A stretch of DNA of 8,762 bases from CAZEUZ01 sp964515805 (lineage in GTDB: Bacteria > Pseudomonadota > Gammaproteobacteria > Pseudomonadales > Cellvibrionaceae), in assembly GCA_964515805.1 (NCBI GenBank), contig CAZEUZ010000030.1, positions 1 through 8,762 of the forward strand. The letters are read 5' to 3'. Of the stretch, positions 1-6,240 are shown piece after piece (the first letter of the stretch is position 1; every line of letters begins with the position of its first letter). The position numbers were made by a program, and so were the translations under genes. Under the pieces are notes generated by a model. The model was not told the origin of the DNA and did no database searches. It saw only the letters and a list, made by a program, of their open reading frames with translations.

Positions 1-120
1 GAGATAATACCGGCCAGCGAGTTTTACTTTGCCGAAGATTATCACCAGCAGTACCTAGCTAAAAATCCCAACGGATATTGTGGCCTGGGCGGCATGGGCG
101 TGTGTTTGCCGACCAACTGA
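1..120 (+). CDS. msrA: Peptide methionine sulfoxide reductase MsrA, C-terminal end (partial)
   Basis: The first 39 codons are open in frame 1 and end at TGA (118-120); the gene starts left of the window. MsrA reduces methionine-S-sulfoxide in proteins and free methionine, using thioredoxin to regenerate itself. The visible tail carries the family's typical C-terminus: a YFAEDYHQQYL stretch (visible residues 9-19, which in MsrA helps form the substrate pocket), then KNPNGYCGLGG, then VCLP just before the stop. The two cysteines at visible residues 27 and 35 correspond to the recycling cysteines of the E. coli-type three-cysteine enzymes. The catalytic GCFW motif lies outside the window. The call rests on recognising this tail; the distance to epd (80 bases) allows either read-through or a separate promoter. 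Confidence 0.93.
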   Translation, partial: EIIPASEFYFAEDYHQQYLAKNPNGYCGLGGMGVCLPTN

Positions 121-139
121 CATTCGACTAAATAAACGT

Positions 140-171
140 AACACAATATTGTTTTGATATTTTGTTGTGTT
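140..171 (+). promoter_or_regulatory. Inverted repeat over a possible extended -10 element upstream of epd
   Basis: AACACAA at 140-146 is mirrored exactly by TTGTGTT at 165-171, with 18 bases between. Inside the left part sits the 8-base palindrome CAATATTG (144-151). Between the arms lies TGATATTTT (155-163), which fits an extended -10 element (TG-n-TATTTT, 4 of 6 consensus bases). I could not find a good -35 at the right distance. If this is the promoter, transcription would begin near 170, which favours the ATG at 201 as the epd start and would put the repeat where an operator would sit. An RNA hairpin is an alternative reading. The repeat is seen directly; its role is inferred. Confidence 0.3.
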
Positions 172-200
172 GTATGTCTGCAGCCCCTGAATATAAAAAA

Positions 201-1244
201 ATGATTACATCATCTAATAAACGATCCACCCGCATTGCTATTAATGGCTATGGACGCATAGGCCGCTGTGTACTGCGCGCACTCTATGAATCAAACATGC
301 ATTCAGACATTAAAGTGTTGGCTATCAATGAACTGGCCAATGATAAAACCATTGAATATCTGACTAAATACGACTCGACCCATGGCCGCTTTCCTGGAGA
401 TGTTTCTTTGGAAGACAGCGATTTAGTTATCAATGGAGATAGCATTGCGCTACTTCATCATCCAGCTATAGAATCACTGCCCTGGAAATCGCTAGATATC
501 GATATCGTTTTGGAATGTACGGGCTCTTTCAGTGATCGCCAAACCGCGGAACAACATTTAGCGGCGGGAGCAAGGCGGGTACTATTCTCACAACCCGCCG
601 AAGCAGATGTGGACTCTACCATTGTCTACGGCATCAACCAGCATCTCCTCAATGGTAATCAAACCATTGTTTCTAATGCATCCTGTACGACCAACTGTAT
701 TGTTCCCGTGATCGATATACTCCATCGCAATTTCGGCATTGACAGCGGTGTTATCACCACTATTCATTCAGCAATGAACGACCAGCCGGTTATCGACGCC
801 TATCATAATACGGATTTGCGTAAAACCCGTTCGGCATTTCAATCCATTATTCCTGTCGATACTGCTCTTGCCAAGGGAATTGAAAGAATTTTACCCGAAC
901 TTACAGGGCGTTTTCAGGCTCAGGCGATACGTGTATCCACCGTCAATGTCTCTGTTATTGATTTATCGGTATTAGTTAAAAAACCGGCCACTGTCGACGA
1001 GGTCAATCGACAGCTAAGGCAGGCCTGCAGCCATGACATGCAGGGCATTCTCGGTTACACTGCGGAACCATTAGCATCATGCGATTTTAATCACGATAAA
1101 CGTTCGGGTATTATCGATATTAGCCAAACGAAAGTTGTGAATAAAAAGCTTATCAAGTTACTCACCTGGTTCGATAATGAATGGGGTTACGCCAATCGTA
1201 TGCTCGATGTAGTGAGGCACTGGATTCTCTGTGACAAAAAATAA
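201..1244 (+). CDS. epd: D-erythrose-4-phosphate dehydrogenase
   Basis: Oxidises D-erythrose 4-phosphate to 4-phosphoerythronate with NAD, the first step of the DXP-dependent pyridoxal-phosphate route; cytosolic, in the GAPDH superfamily. Counting from the ATG at 201 (347 residues; E. coli Epd is 339), the Rossmann motif NGYGRIGR is at 15-22, INELA at 42-46, the catalytic cysteine in SNASCTTNC is Cys162, and the partner histidine in TTIHSAMNDQ is His189. The HSAMNDQ..IDAYH stretch and INELA, instead of the GAPDH patterns (HATTATQ, IND), favour Epd over GapA. The end has the conserved WFDNEWGYANRM. The start is uncertain: ATG 174 and TTG 162 are in frame and none has a clear Shine-Dalgarno; I prefer 201 for its A-rich leader and near-family length. 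Some dual activity as a glyceraldehyde-3-phosphate dehydrogenase cannot be excluded. The stop overlaps the longest possible pgk frame, pointing to co-transcription. Confidence 0.93.
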   Translation: MITSSNKRSTRIAINGYGRIGRCVLRALYESNMHSDIKVLAINELANDKTIEYLTKYDSTHGRFPGDVSLEDSDLVINGDSIALLHHPAIESLPWKSLDIDIVLECTGSFSDRQTAEQHLAAGARRVLFSQPAEADVDSTIVYGINQHLLNGNQTIVSNASCTTNCIVPVIDILHRNFGIDSGVITTIHSAMNDQPVIDAYHNTDLRKTRSAFQSIIPVDTALAKGIERILPELTGRFQAQAIRVSTVNVSVIDLSVLVKKPATVDEVNRQLRQACSHDMQGILGYTAEPLASCDFNHDKRSGIIDISQTKVVNKKLIKLLTWFDNEWGYANRMLDVVRHWILCDKK

Positions 1245-1264
1245 TGATGGAGGCAATGAAGTTA

Positions 1265-2446
1265 ATGACTATTTTATCAATGGCCGATATGAACTTGGCA
1301 GGCAAGCGCGTATTGATTCGCGAGGATTTAAATGTACCGGTAAACGATGGTGTAATTACCTCCGATACCCGCATCCGAGCGGCTTTGCTAACTATTAAAA
1401 AAGCAAAGGAGGCCGGCGCCAAGGTTATCTTGATGTCCCACCTCGGTCGTCCTGACGAAGGCGAGTATGACAGCAAGTATTCGCTGCAAGTCGTCGCCGA
1501 TAAGCTGAGTGAATTATTAGCCTGTAAAGTTAGTCTCACCAGAGTGTGGCGTGCAGGCATTGATATGGGACAAAGTATCGAAATGAATAGTGGTGACATT
1601 GTGCTGTTGGAAAATGTCCGCTTTAATCCCGGTGAGAAAAATAACGATGACAAGCTCGCCAAGGCTTACGCGAATCTTTGTGATATCTTCGTCATGGATG
1701 CCTTTGGCACCGCTCATCGCGCCCAGGCCTCCACTCACGGGGTAGCCAAATTTGCTCCCGCTGCCTGTGCCGGCCCATTATTGATGCAAGAATTGACCGC
1801 GCTTGAACAAGCACTGGCGAAACCGGAACACCCTGTCGTTGCCATCGTCGGCGGTTCCAAAGTGTCGACCAAATTAACCGTGCTGGAAACACTGGCGGAT
1901 AAAGTCGACCAGTTGATTGTCGGCGGTGGCATCGCCAACACCTTTTTAGCCGCGGCGGGAAATAATGTCGGTAGTTCACTCTACGAAAAAGATCTTATCG
2001 ATCAGGCAAAACGGCTGATGGATAAAACTTATATTCCATTACCTACCGATGTGGTTGTCGGTAAAGAATTTTCCAGTGACGCCGAAGCCACACTGAAAAC
2101 TGTGTCTGACCTTGATGACGAAGATATGATTTTCGATATTGGCCCGGATACCAGCAAAAAACTGAGTGAGATATTGAGCCAAGCAAAAACCATTATTTGG
2201 AACGGCCCTGTCGGAGTCTTCGAGTTCGATCAATTCGGCGCAGGCACCCGAGCAATAGCGAAAGCGATTGCCGATAACCAGGGATTCTCCATTGCCGGTG
2301 GCGGCGACACCCTCGCTGCTATCGACAAGTATGACATCACCAATCAAGTGTCTTATATATCCACCGGCGGCGGTGCCTTTTTAGAATATGTTGAAGGAAA
2401 AACCTTGCCTGCCGTGTCTATCTTGGAATCCAGAGCGAATGACTAA
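1265..2446 (+). CDS. pgk: Phosphoglycerate kinase
   Basis: Transfers phosphate between 1,3-bisphosphoglycerate and ADP in glycolysis, and back in gluconeogenesis; cytosolic monomer. At 393 residues it is normal bacterial size. Motifs in order: REDLNVP (19-25) and SHLGRP (58-63) for the triose substrate, DAFGTAHRAQAST (145-157), the hinge and nucleotide-domain GGSKVSTK (196-203), WNGPVGVFEF (312-321) and GGGDTLAA (335-342), the phosphate-binding loop. The frame is open from an ATG overlapping the epd stop (1244), but the first seven codons include GGAGG at 1249-1253, which sits 11 bases before the ATG at 1265. Starting there, MTILSMADMNLAGKRV lines up without gaps with the E. coli N-terminus as I remember it, so I choose 1265. 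It is the second gene of epd-pgk-fba and is probably coupled to epd translation. Confidence 0.97.
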   Translation: MTILSMADMNLAGKRVLIREDLNVPVNDGVITSDTRIRAALLTIKKAKEAGAKVILMSHLGRPDEGEYDSKYSLQVVADKLSELLACKVSLTRVWRAGIDMGQSIEMNSGDIVLLENVRFNPGEKNNDDKLAKAYANLCDIFVMDAFGTAHRAQASTHGVAKFAPAACAGPLLMQELTALEQALAKPEHPVVAIVGGSKVSTKLTVLETLADKVDQLIVGGGIANTFLAAAGNNVGSSLYEKDLIDQAKRLMDKTYIPLPTDVVVGKEFSSDAEATLKTVSDLDDEDMIFDIGPDTSKKLSEILSQAKTIIWNGPVGVFEFDQFGAGTRAIAKAIADNQGFSIAGGGDTLAAIDKYDITNQVSYISTGGGAFLEYVEGKTLPAVSILESRAND

Positions 2447-2486
2447 GCTAACAAAACACTCATTTTAATCAAGTTATCTTAATTCT

Positions 2487-2492
2487 AAGGAG
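2487..2492 (+). promoter_or_regulatory. Strong ribosome binding site of fba
   Basis: AAGGAG lies 8 bases before the ATG at 2501, close to the ideal Shine-Dalgarno and spacing. It fixes the fba start and contrasts with the weak leader of epd. A short CTTA/TAAG stem (2478-2481 with 2486-2489) could touch it, but four base pairs are too few to argue for regulation. Confidence 0.75.
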
Positions 2493-2500
2493 TACTTATT

Positions 2501-3532
2501 ATGCCTGTTGTCAATTATCAACAATATTGTCAAATGCTCGACAATGCGAAAGAAAACAAGTTTGCTTATCCGGCCATCAACATATCCTCCAGCGAAACAA
2601 TCAACGCTGCATTATTGGGCTTCAAGGAAGCTAACTCCGATGGCATCATCCAAGTTTCTACCGGTGGCGGCAAATTTGCCTCCGGCCAGGGAATTGGCTC
2701 GATGAGCAAAGGCGCTATCGCATTGGCAGTTTACACGCATATCTTAGCAGAAGACTACGACATCAATATCGCCTTGCATACCGATCACTGTCACCCCGAA
2801 TATGTCGACAGCTTTCTGATGCCATTAATTGATGAAACGAGAAAGCGCCGTGCAGCCGGCCAGCCTAATCTATTTAGCTCACATATGTATGATGGCTCGG
2901 CGTTGCCAATGGATGAAAATATCGCTAAATCAAAGGAAATCATGAAAGCCTGTATTGAGAATGACATTATTCTAGAAATAGAGACGGGAATTGTCGGTGG
3001 CGAAGAAGATGGCCATGACACCTCCAATGTTGACAAGGATAAACTCTACACCACGCCTGAAGATATGGTGCTGGCGGCTCGTGAACTCGGGCCCATGGGG
3101 CGCTTTATGCTGGCGGCAACCTTTGGCAATGTTCACGGTGTTTACAAGCCGGGCAACGTTAAGCTTAAACCCAGCATTTTGCGTGATGGTCAGGCAGCAG
3201 TTGTCAAAAAGCTAGGTAAAGGCGCGCACTTGGACTTGGTATTCCACGGCGGCTCTGGCTCCGAACTCGATGAAATTCACGAAACCTTGGAGTATGGTGT
3301 TATCAAGATGAATGTCGATACCGACACTCAATATGCTTTCTCCAGGCCTGTAGTTGATCATATGATGAAAAACTACGATGGCGTACTAAAAATTGAGAAC
3401 GAAGTGGGAGATAAGAAAGTTTACGACCCTCGGTCTTGGGGTAAAAAAGCCGAGCGTAATATGGCTGATCGAATTATTCAAAGCTGTGAAGATTTGCGTT
3501 CTAATGGCACGTCGTTGGGTAAAAATATCTAA
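2501..3532 (+). CDS. fba: Class II fructose-bisphosphate aldolase
   Basis: Cleaves fructose 1,6-bisphosphate into dihydroxyacetone phosphate and glyceraldehyde 3-phosphate, or joins them; zinc-dependent and cytosolic. All expected residues are present: catalytic Asp95 and zinc ligand His96 in HTDHC, Glu161 and the GGEEDG loop (166-171), zinc ligands His212 in FGNVHGVYKPGN and His249 in FHGGSGS, and the phosphate-binding NVDTDTQ (271-277). Length is 343 residues. It belongs to the class IIA branch that includes E. coli FbaA. The details (STGGGKFASG, NYDGVLK, KKVYDPRSWGKKAE) look closer to the actinobacterial aldolase I remember from Mycobacterium tuberculosis than to E. coli FbaA or the IIB enzyme of Pseudomonas. 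It lies 54 bases after pgk, in the usual order for this cluster. Confidence 0.96.
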   Translation: MPVVNYQQYCQMLDNAKENKFAYPAINISSSETINAALLGFKEANSDGIIQVSTGGGKFASGQGIGSMSKGAIALAVYTHILAEDYDINIALHTDHCHPEYVDSFLMPLIDETRKRRAAGQPNLFSSHMYDGSALPMDENIAKSKEIMKACIENDIILEIETGIVGGEEDGHDTSNVDKDKLYTTPEDMVLAARELGPMGRFMLAATFGNVHGVYKPGNVKLKPSILRDGQAAVVKKLGKGAHLDLVFHGGSGSELDEIHETLEYGVIKMNVDTDTQYAFSRPVVDHMMKNYDGVLKIENEVGDKKVYDPRSWGKKAERNMADRIIQSCEDLRSNGTSLGKNI

Positions 3533-3541
3533 TATTTCAAT

Positions 3542-3561
3542 ACTAGAAAGTACTTTTTAGT
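3542..3561 (+). repeat. Near-perfect palindrome downstream of fba
   Basis: The 20 bases form arms ACTAGAAA (3542-3549) and TTTTTAGT (3554-3561) around GTAC. All positions pair, one as a G-U wobble. No T-tract follows directly, so it is not a standard intrinsic terminator by itself; it could stabilise the 3' end of the epd-pgk-fba message or be a protein site. It begins 10 bases after the fba stop. Confidence 0.4.
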
Positions 3562-3571
3562 CCAGAAAAAT

Positions 3572-3590
3572 CCATAGTTTATAGGTTTTT
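3572..3590 (+). terminator. Weak candidate intrinsic terminator after fba
   Basis: CCATA (3572-3576) can pair with TAT-A-GG (3580-3585, one bulged A), and TTTTT follows at 3586-3590. The stem is short and AT-rich, so termination would be partial at best and the DUF924 gene could be reached by read-through. Confidence 0.25.
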
Positions 3591-3631
3591 ACTTGAGCAA
3601 AATAGACGTTTTTAGATAGTGGAATAAGGCA

Positions 3632-4171
3632 TTGCACTCCCACGCAATTATCGAATTCTGGTTTGATCAGATCGACCCCAAACAATGGTGGGTGAAAGAC
3701 CGCGACTTTGATCGGTTAATCACCGACCGCTATGGGGATATTCATCGCCAAGCGTGTCATTGCGAGCTGTCTCATTGGAGATTAAGCCATCTTGGTCGGT
3801 TAGCTGAAATTATCATTATCGATCAATTTTCACGCAATATTTATCGCAACAGTCCGGCCGCATTTGTCCACGATTCGCTGGCTCTGGCGCTTTCGCAAGA
3901 AGCCATCAGCCTAGGCGCTGACGAAGCAATGGACAGCGATCAAAAAGCCTTTCTTTATATGCCTCATATGCATAGCGAGTCACTGGCTATTCACGATCAA
4001 GCAATTAAGCTCTTTGACCAACCGGGATTGGAAAAGAATTTAGCCTTTGAAAAGCAACACCGAGACATTATCGCTAAGTTTGGCCGCTATCCCCATCGCA
4101 ACCGTTTATTAAATCGTCGGTCGACGGAGAAAGAAAAAGCATTTTTATCGCAACCTAATTCCAGTTTTTAG
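3632..4171 (+). CDS. DUF924 family protein of unknown function
   Basis: A 179-residue soluble protein with no signal peptide or membrane segment. It matches the DUF924 pattern throughout: IIEFWFDQIDPKQWW near the start (6-20), the FDRLITDRYGDIH region, the core LAEIIIIDQFSRNIYRNSP (57-75), FLYMPHMHSE (107-116), and a closing HRDIIAKFGRYPHRNRLLNRRST (143-165). The family is predicted to be all-helical and TPR-like; its biochemical role is not known to me. The only plausible start is TTG at 3632, since a stop lies five codons upstream and no in-frame ATG precedes the FWF motif; GGAATAAGG (3621-3629) can serve as its ribosome binding site. The gene follows fba by 99 bases and converges with ubiC, so a link to the glycolytic genes is positional only. 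Confidence 0.88.
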   Translation: MHSHAIIEFWFDQIDPKQWWVKDRDFDRLITDRYGDIHRQACHCELSHWRLSHLGRLAEIIIIDQFSRNIYRNSPAAFVHDSLALALSQEAISLGADEAMDSDQKAFLYMPHMHSESLAIHDQAIKLFDQPGLEKNLAFEKQHRDIIAKFGRYPHRNRLLNRRSTEKEKAFLSQPNSSF

Positions 4172-4178
4172 CTTCTAG

Positions 4179-4214
4179 GAAAAATGGCTCGATTATTTAA
4201 AAATTCACTCAGCC
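4179..4214 (-). terminator. Possible terminator for the DUF2237-ubiC transcript
   Basis: Read on the minus strand, just past the ubiC stop, GGCT (4214-4211) pairs with AGCC (4189-4186), with an inner ATTT/AAAT pairing, and ATTTTT follows (4185-4180). The outer stem is only four base pairs around a large loop, so this is weak; the position after the last gene of the pair is what makes it worth listing. Confidence 0.25.
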
Positions 4215-4235
4215 TCATATATTTATATGATTTTT
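4215..4235 (+). terminator. Candidate intrinsic terminator for the plus-strand DUF924 gene
   Basis: TCATATA (4215-4221) and TATATGA (4224-4230) are exact complements separated by TT, and TTTTT follows at 4231-4235. With a realistic loop the stem is six pairs, all but one of them A-T, so it is weak, but the hairpin plus T-run sits 43 bases past the DUF924 stop. It lies wholly inside the 3' end of the opposing ubiC gene and includes the complement of its stop codon. Confidence 0.4.
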
Positions 4236-4784
4236 GCAGTATTTGGCACTGTTATAGATGTTATCCAAAAAAAATTCGCATACTAATAATGGTTTATTAT
4301 TAATCTTAAATAGCGTTCTGCGGCCGCCTAGCGGCTGATGTTGTCTCAGGGTAAATGGCAGGTCTTGGCTTTCTATGCGGCCAAACAGTATTTTTTCCCG
4401 CCTCATGTTCGGGTTAGCAAACAATTCTTCTCCCAATGGCCGATTACCTAAATTTTTCAGGATGCGTAGTCTTCCCTTTAAGGTATTCAAAGGAATAATC
4501 GTACGGGCATATACCCAGACTGATCCCTTAACCCACAGGGCAACTTCTCTGACAAAGGCGTACTTGCGAACCGTTAACCCGAGGGCTTGCCGCTCTGAAA
4601 AGCTGACCGCTTGAATATTTTGGGACAATAATTCCACGCGAAAGTCGCCTTTAGCATATTGCTGTAATTTTTTTGTCAGCGAACTTTCATATAACAGCCA
4701 CTCTTTGAAAAAGATTGAGTGCCGATCAGACATGTTTAACCGTCGACGCCAGTGAACTTCACCGGGTGATGATAAGCTGTGCAA
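4215..4784 (-). CDS. ubiC: Chorismate lyase
   Basis: Converts chorismate to 4-hydroxybenzoate and pyruvate, the entry step to ubiquinone synthesis; small soluble monomer. Sequence identity to E. coli UbiC is modest, but the order of signature blocks fits: WLLYESSLTKKL (29-40), FVREVALWVKG with the active-site arginine Arg79, ARTIIP (93-98), RPLGEELF (115-122) matching the loop around E. coli Leu114, and PLLVCEFFL (165-173) with the active-site glutamate Glu170. At 189 residues it is somewhat longer than E. coli's (about 165), partly from a 16-residue polar tail. TTG at 4784 is chosen because an HW near the start is common in the family and GGAAAAG lies upstream; the ATG at 4733 (172 residues) is the alternative. 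The gene is 24 bases after the DUF2237 gene, and the usual partner ubiA is not next to it. Confidence 0.88.
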   Translation of the reverse strand: MHSLSSPGEVHWRRRLNMSDRHSIFFKEWLLYESSLTKKLQQYAKGDFRVELLSQNIQAVSFSERQALGLTVRKYAFVREVALWVKGSVWVYARTIIPLNTLKGRLRILKNLGNRPLGEELFANPNMRREKILFGRIESQDLPFTLRQHQPLGGRRTLFKINNKPLLVCEFFLDNIYNSAKYCKNHINI

Positions 4785-4808
4785 ATTTAGTTGCTTTTCC
4801 TATTGGTT

Positions 4809-5180
4809 TTATTGAATATAACACTGCTCAAGGGTTTCCCGACTGATCAGTTCTAAGGCCTTTTCGTGAGTTGCTTCCGGTTTGATCGGTGGCGCAACAC
4901 CTGCTTCGTAGGCTTCTTTCCAACGCAAGGCACAGAGACACCAGCCATCGCCGGCCTTTAGTCCAGGAAATTGATATTCAGGTCGTGGGGTAACAAGATC
5001 ATTTCCTCGAGATTTACTGAATGCCAAGAATTCATCCGTGACTACTGCACAGACAACATGTGTACCTCTATCCATTTGATGGGTATTGCAGTAGCCGTCC
5101 CTAAAAAAACCCGTTACAGGATCGTTGCAACAAGATTGTAGGTCGGTGCCTAAAATATTTTTTGGTTTTTCCAGCATCAT
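4809..5180 (-). CDS. DUF2237 family protein of unknown function
   Basis: A 123-residue soluble protein recognisable as DUF2237 (COG3651): NILGTDLQSCCNDPVTGFFRDGYCNT near the start (8-33 from the ATG at 5180), GTHVVCAVVTDEFLAFSKSRGNDLVTPRPE, FPGLKAGDGWCLCALRW, and EAGVAPPIKPEATHEKALE near the end. It is rich in conserved cysteines (a CC pair, then single Cys, then C-x-C), which could bind a metal or form disulfides, but no activity is known to me. I choose the tandem ATGATG at 5180-5175 because GAGAG lies five bases upstream and the conserved part begins just after; an in-frame TTG at 5231 would add 17 residues unlike the family. It is the first gene of a minus-strand pair with ubiC and is divergent from purU. 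Confidence 0.88.
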   Translation of the reverse strand: MMLEKPKNILGTDLQSCCNDPVTGFFRDGYCNTHQMDRGTHVVCAVVTDEFLAFSKSRGNDLVTPRPEYQFPGLKAGDGWCLCALRWKEAYEAGVAPPIKPEATHEKALELISRETLEQCYIQ

Positions 5181-5254
5181 AGCAGCTCTCGCCAATATTA
5201 CCGTACTATCCAACACCACTATACTATTCAAGAATAAACTTATAGAACTTCAAT

Positions 5255-5282
5255 TTTAACGATATACTTGTATTGATAAAAT
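5255..5282 (+). promoter_or_regulatory. Candidate purU promoter with extended -10
   Basis: TGATAAAAT at 5274-5282 fits an extended -10 (TG-n-TAAAAT, 5 of 6 consensus bases). A poor -35, TTTAAC (5255-5260), is 16 bases upstream; extended -10 promoters can work with weak -35 elements. Transcription would start near 5289, giving a leader of about 70 bases before the purU ATG. It lies in the AT-rich 177-base gap between the divergent DUF2237 and purU genes, where I see no gene. Identified by eye only. Confidence 0.35.
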
Positions 5283-5357
5283 ACTATCTCTTCACTAAGC
5301 CAGAATGTGAAATGCTAATAAATATTCAACAAATACCGGATACCGAGAGTAATAATA

Positions 5358-6212
5358 ATGCAATCTGCTATTTTACTGATTCGTTGCGCTGATCAGAAAG
5401 GTTTAATTGCCGCGATCACCAACTTTATTCATCGACATAACGGCAACATCTTACATCTTGAACAGTACGTTGAAACTGAACAGGGTACCTTCTTTATGCG
5501 GGTTGAATGGGACCTGCAGCAATTTGCTTTGGGGGATGCTGAGATTTTCTCGGTATTTAAAAGGGAAATTGGCGATTCTTATAACATGGCCTTCTCTATT
5601 AAGTTTTCTGCGGAACATCAACGTATGGCATTGTTTGTTTCCAAACTTCCTCATTGCTTTTATGACATATTGGCCCGCTGTCATTCCGGTGAGTGGCAAG
5701 TTGAATTACCTCTTATCATAAGCAATCACCAAGATATGGAATCAGTAGCCAAGCAATTTGACATTGATTATTACCACTTACCAATCACGCTTGATAATAA
5801 AAAACAACAAGAGGCCAAACAATTAGCGTTACTACAAGAATATAATATCGATTTCGTTGTACTAGCGCGATACATGCAAATTCTGACAGATGACATTATT
5901 CGACATTATAAAGACCGAATTCTAAATATTCACCACTCTTTTCTGCCCGCTTTTCCTGGAGCCAAACCATACCACGCAGCGCATAAGCGCGGTATAAAAA
6001 TTATCGGCGCCACTAGCCACTATGTAACATCCGAATTAGATGCCGGACCAATTATCGAACAGGACGTCGTGCATGTTAGCCACGCCGACTCTGTCGATGA
6101 CTTCATTCGCAAAGGCCGGGATCTTGAAAAGGTCGTCTTGGCGCGGGCGGTTTGGAAGCATATCCAACGGAAGGTCTTGGTCGATGCCAATAGAACCGTC
6201 GTCTTTGATTGA
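5358..6212 (+). CDS. purU: Formyltetrahydrofolate deformylase
   Basis: Hydrolyses 10-formyl-tetrahydrofolate to tetrahydrofolate and formate; the formate can feed PurT in purine synthesis, and the reaction keeps free tetrahydrofolate available for glycine use. The protein has 284 residues, the normal size. An N-terminal ACT regulatory domain (about 3-85; CADQKGLIAAITNFIHRHNGNI) is followed by a formyltransferase-type catalytic domain. Catalytic Asn190 and His192 lie in NIHHSFLPAFPGAKPYHAA, and Asp228 in ATSHYVTSELDAGPIIEQD. The C-terminus carries GRDLEKVVLARA and the NRTVVFD end typical of the family. GAGAG sits 8 bases before the ATG. In E. coli the enzyme is activated by methionine and inhibited by glycine; the intact ACT domain makes similar control plausible. 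It stands alone on the plus strand, convergent with the aap operon 28 bases away. Confidence 0.97.
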   Translation: MQSAILLIRCADQKGLIAAITNFIHRHNGNILHLEQYVETEQGTFFMRVEWDLQQFALGDAEIFSVFKREIGDSYNMAFSIKFSAEHQRMALFVSKLPHCFYDILARCHSGEWQVELPLIISNHQDMESVAKQFDIDYYHLPITLDNKKQQEAKQLALLQEYNIDFVVLARYMQILTDDIIRHYKDRILNIHHSFLPAFPGAKPYHAAHKRGIKIIGATSHYVTSELDAGPIIEQDVVHVSHADSVDDFIRKGRDLEKVVLARAVWKHIQRKVLVDANRTVVFD

Positions 6213-6240
6213 TAGTGGTTTTCTGATTAAAAACGCACCA

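Noticed and set aside
201..1244. Annotation as glycolytic glyceraldehyde-3-phosphate dehydrogenase (gapA)
   Set aside because: INELA and HSAMNDQ..IDAYH follow the Epd pattern, and the gene sits in the epd-pgk-fba order; GapA would show IND and HATTATQ-like stretches.
1162..1662. A 166-codon open frame on the minus strand across the end of epd and start of pgk
   Set aside because: It lies opposite two clearly conserved genes, begins and ends inside them, and its translation shows no recognisable motif; it is a coding shadow.
1692..2347. Several minus-strand open frames (1692-1979, 1735-1941, 2039-2347) inside pgk
   Set aside because: All are antisense to an intact, conserved phosphoglycerate kinase and have low-complexity or motif-free translations.
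5181..5357. A riboswitch or small RNA upstream of purU
   Set aside because: The gap is AT-rich with no extended stem structure or recognisable riboswitch core; only a promoter candidate could be supported.
6215..6238. Hairpin between purU and aapP as a bidirectional terminator
   Set aside because: GTGGTTTT pairs with AAAAC-G-CAC with a bulged G, but no T-tract follows on either strand and the stem is weak.
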